Source of the DNA: Myxococcales bacterium
GTDB taxonomy: Bacteria > Myxococcota > Myxococcia > Myxococcales > Myxococcaceae
Direction of reading: 5' to 3'
NCBI GenBank assembly: GCA_020846875.1
Contig: JADLDB010000060.1
Coordinates: forward strand, 1-64,000
DNA length: 64,000 nucleotides
Shown: positions 61,969 to 64,000 of the stretch, in pieces
Layout: every line of letters begins with the position of its first letter
Position numbering within the stretch: position 1 is the stretch's first letter
Translations under genes and position numbers: made by a program
Notes under the pieces: generated by a model
Database searches by the model: none
The model's input: only the letters and a program-made list of their open reading frames with translations
What the model was told of the DNA's origin: nothing

Positions 61969-63021
61969 TCAATCCCGGAGCCGTTTTCGGCCGACGACGG
62001 GAAGCCGCTGGTGGCGGGCCCAGCGCTCCCGAGCCACCGAGACCGGGACCCGGCGCCAGAACTCGTTGATGAACTCGACGGGCGTCTGGAGTTCGTGGGC
62101 GACCACCTGGACGAGGTTCTCGGCGTGCCAGTGCTTGATGGCGGCCAGCACGACAGCCCCTTCGCCAGGAGTGCATTGGAGCCGAGGCATTCGAAGCCCC
62201 AGCCTTCGGGTGTCCGGGGTCGTCCAGTCGGAGCGAGTGCTGGCCCTCGGGATGGGAGCGCCGCTGTCGAGGTGCTTGAGCTCCTGGAACAGCCCGTGGA
62301 ACCGGGCAGCGAGCTGCTTCTCGACGTCGACCAGTCGTTCCTCGAACGAGGGCGCCTTCACCGTGGGAGCTGGCGGCGAGTACGCAGCCTTGAGGTCGTC
62401 CCTGTTCACCACCTGCGCCGGCTGGTGGGGACGGTAGAGACCGCCGGACTCGAAGCGCTTCCTGTAGCCGTGCCTCTGCCGCTTCTCGTTGTGGAGCGCC
62501 GTGTGATGCGAGCGGGTCAGCTTCGTGAGGTTCTTGATGCGGTTGTCGAACCGGTGAACCTCGTGGTGAACGACTTCGTCGGCGCCGACTGGACGGTCGG
62601 GGTGGAAGAGGTGCCAGGTGAAGTCGTGGACGAAACCCACCTTCGAGAACGCCCTCGGGCACCCGCACATCGAGCGCAGCACCTGGTGGACGGCGCACTT
62701 CAGAAGCTCGTGGCCGAAGGCTGCATACTGGGAGCGCTCGTCGATGAAGATGACGAACCCTTTAGCTTCCAGCTCCGCCACCACCTCCTTCATCACCTTC
62801 ACCTCGGCGCCGCCGAAGAAGAACGACTTGTAGTTCTGCTCGGACATGAACGACCTCATGGGGAACGACAGGTTCCGCTGCACGGGGAACTGGTCGAGGT
62901 CGAAACCCGAAGAGACGCAGTCCCTCTCGGATTTCACATAGACGTCGACCAGTTCCCCGACTTCTTGGGGATGGACTTCCTTCAGGGGCGCCGACACTGC
63001 CGAGCTGCTGCAACCGGCCAA
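61969..63021 (-). CDS. HNH endonuclease-like protein
   Basis: A 350-residue protein with an HNH motif around residues 150-185: DEVVHHEVHRFDNRIKNLTK, followed by LTRSHHTALHN, giving the His, Asn and His ligands. Two more Cys (SMCGCPRAF) precede it. HNH enzymes nick or cut DNA and occur in restriction systems and phages. The frame starts at TTG 63021; a GTG at codon 10 is a possible start. It precedes the 61925 gene on the same strand. Confidence 0.7.
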   Translation of the reverse strand: MAGCSSSAVSAPLKEVHPQEVGELVDVYVKSERDCVSSGFDLDQFPVQRNLSFPMRSFMSEQNYKSFFFGGAEVKVMKEVVAELEAKGFVIFIDERSQYAAFGHELLKCAVHQVLRSMCGCPRAFSKVGFVHDFTWHLFHPDRPVGADEVVHHEVHRFDNRIKNLTKLTRSHHTALHNEKRQRHGYRKRFESGGLYRPHQPAQVVNRDDLKAAYSPPAPTVKAPSFEERLVDVEKQLAARFHGLFQELKHLDSGAPIPRASTRSDWTTPDTRRLGLRMPRLQCTPGEGAVVLAAIKHWHAENLVQVVAHELQTPVEFINEFWRRVPVSVARERWARHQRLPVVGRKRLRD

Positions 63022-63298
63022 GGAGTCGAAGCTGCACGCCGACTGAAGGCTGCTGCTCCTGCCATGCGGTGTGGTTCACCCACTGGGAACGCCCGCAGGA
63101 GCCCGCTCAAGCTGAGCGGCTATGACCTGGGTCCCCGAGGGGATGGCGCCAGCCCCGAGGGGCAAGCTGGTGGGCTCCGAAGAGCTGCTCTTGGTTCTGC
63201 CCGACGAGGCCATCCGCCAATGGGAGGCTTCACCGCCTCGTCGGTCCTGCGTCACGGCTTCCCGGTCATCCGCCAAGGAGAGGCATCACCACCGGGCA
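63022..63298. other. Intergenic region between HNH and methylase genes
   Basis: No firm gene. A 27-base near-repeat (22 of 27 identical) occurs at 63211-63237 and 63267-63293, starting CATCCGCCAA; it may be a duplicated operator. A 45-codon frame on the minus strand (63076-63213) starts within the first copy but has no ribosome site. Confidence 0.35.
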
Positions 63299-63940
63299 CT
63301 ACGGAGTCGGCTTCTTCGACTTCTTCTGGGTGTTCTTCTTCGGCTGCCTGAGCTTCTCGGGCTTCCAGATGAGAGGAGCGAGCGTCGGACCGTTTCCCTG
63401 GTAGCCCCCCTCCCAGATGAAGACGCCGTAGTCGCTGTTGTCGTTGCTGTTCTTGATGAACGGAGGGCGCTGAGCGAGTGGGAACCACGCCAGCAGGTTC
63501 CTTCGTGACCAAAGCCGCTTCGCCCGCTCCAAGCCTGCAAGGATCCGAATGTTGAGCAGGAACGCCAGATGACTTCCGACCGGGAGGACATCGAGCGTGG
63601 ACAAGATGAACTCCTTCGCAAGGCTGAAGGGCGGATTGCCGATGATGAGCGACTGGTCCATGAAGCCGCCCTCGACTTGGAGGTAGTGGAAGTAGTCCTC
63701 GTGAAAGAAGCCGTGGGCGCCGGCCTGCAAGCAGGGCTGCTTCGCTGCCGCCTGAGTGTCGATTGCCGTGATGATGGCTGTGGGGAAGTACAACCTCGAC
63801 GACTTCACGAACGGAGCCATCAGACCAGCGCTCGGCTCGTAGACGAAGCGCTTCGGCGGAATGACCTCGGCCACTCTCTTCGTGATGGCGAGGGCGCAGT
63901 CGAGGGGGGTTGGGTAGTAGTCGTGCTCTTGCCTCGCCAC
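63299..63940 (-). CDS. N6-adenine methyltransferase-like protein
   Basis: A 213-residue methyltransferase of the phage DNA adenine type. SAM motif I is FVYEPSAGLMAPFV and the catalytic motif is IIGNPPFSLAKEFIL; the N-terminus has HDYYPTPLDCALAITKRVAE. It starts at GTG 63940, near the window edge. Small adenine methylases protect mobile element DNA from host restriction. It may be linked to the HNH nuclease downstream as a restriction-modification pair, but the 277-base gap makes that uncertain. Confidence 0.75.
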   Translation of the reverse strand: MARQEHDYYPTPLDCALAITKRVAEVIPPKRFVYEPSAGLMAPFVKSSRLYFPTAIITAIDTQAAAKQPCLQAGAHGFFHEDYFHYLQVEGGFMDQSLIIGNPPFSLAKEFILSTLDVLPVGSHLAFLLNIRILAGLERAKRLWSRRNLLAWFPLAQRPPFIKNSNDNSDYGVFIWEGGYQGNGPTLAPLIWKPEKLRQPKKNTQKKSKKPTP

Positions 63941-64000
63941 GGGGTTGGTCCTTCCCGACTACTTGTTCGAGGTCGTCGGCGTGCTCGAAAGCACCATCAC

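Overview
This is a GC-rich, gene-dense accessory region. Two proteins (12818-14356 and 48680-50689) end in an AgmX/PglI-type TonB-like domain, which is typical of Myxococcota, so a myxobacterium-like host is the best guess (inference). No rRNA, complete tRNA or CRISPR array was seen.

Layout. 1-5943 (minus strand) is a type I restriction-modification operon, hsdM-hsdS-DUF1016 nuclease-38-aa peptide-rhuM-hsdR (hsdR cut by the window edge). Every junction overlaps by a few bases. 6180-9335 holds a small serine resolvase and a three-gene unit ending in a GNAT acetyltransferase. 9457-17767 looks like one arm of an integrative element: a cluster of DNA/RNA hairpins, a DNA-binding protein, a sigma-like protein with a TPR partner, a pilin/AgmX-like membrane protein facing an XRE regulator, and a large serine integrase. 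The integrase stop codon lies inside a 45-bp 3' fragment of a tRNA-fMet gene, which is the probable attachment site.

17880-43148 is a defence island. It has a zinc-ribbon/PD-(D/E)XK pair, a complete ABC-three-component (ABC-3C) system, and a four-gene operon of helicase, DUF1156 methylase, DUF499 ATPase and an HTH-NDT/TIR-like protein. That operon matches the Hma (helicase-methylase-ATPase) layout plus one extra gene. A lone PD-(D/E)XK protein follows, then a DUF6744-MoxR-VWA operon with a 38-aa peptide, and a HEPN operon.

43488-57168 carries replication and recombination genes of a plasmid-like or conjugative element. It has three 22-bp-spaced iteron-like repeats beside a possible Rep protein, a Rad52-type annealing protein with a Cas4/RecB-like nuclease (behind twin operators and a leader terminator), a string of small coupled genes, an MCM-like AAA+ protein and a PcfJ-like protein. 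57202-63940 adds a WYL-regulated nuclease operon, another PD-(D/E)XK protein, an HNH nuclease and an adenine-methylase-like protein.

The genes suggest a large mobile element, or nested elements, whose cargo is anti-phage defence. Functions are inferred from motifs only. The best candidates for something undescribed are the extra fourth gene of the Hma-like operon, the DUF6744-MoxR-VWA-peptide operon, the coupled 38-aa peptide in the type I operon, the WYL-nuclease-zinc-ribbon operon, and several unexplained repeat and hairpin structures.
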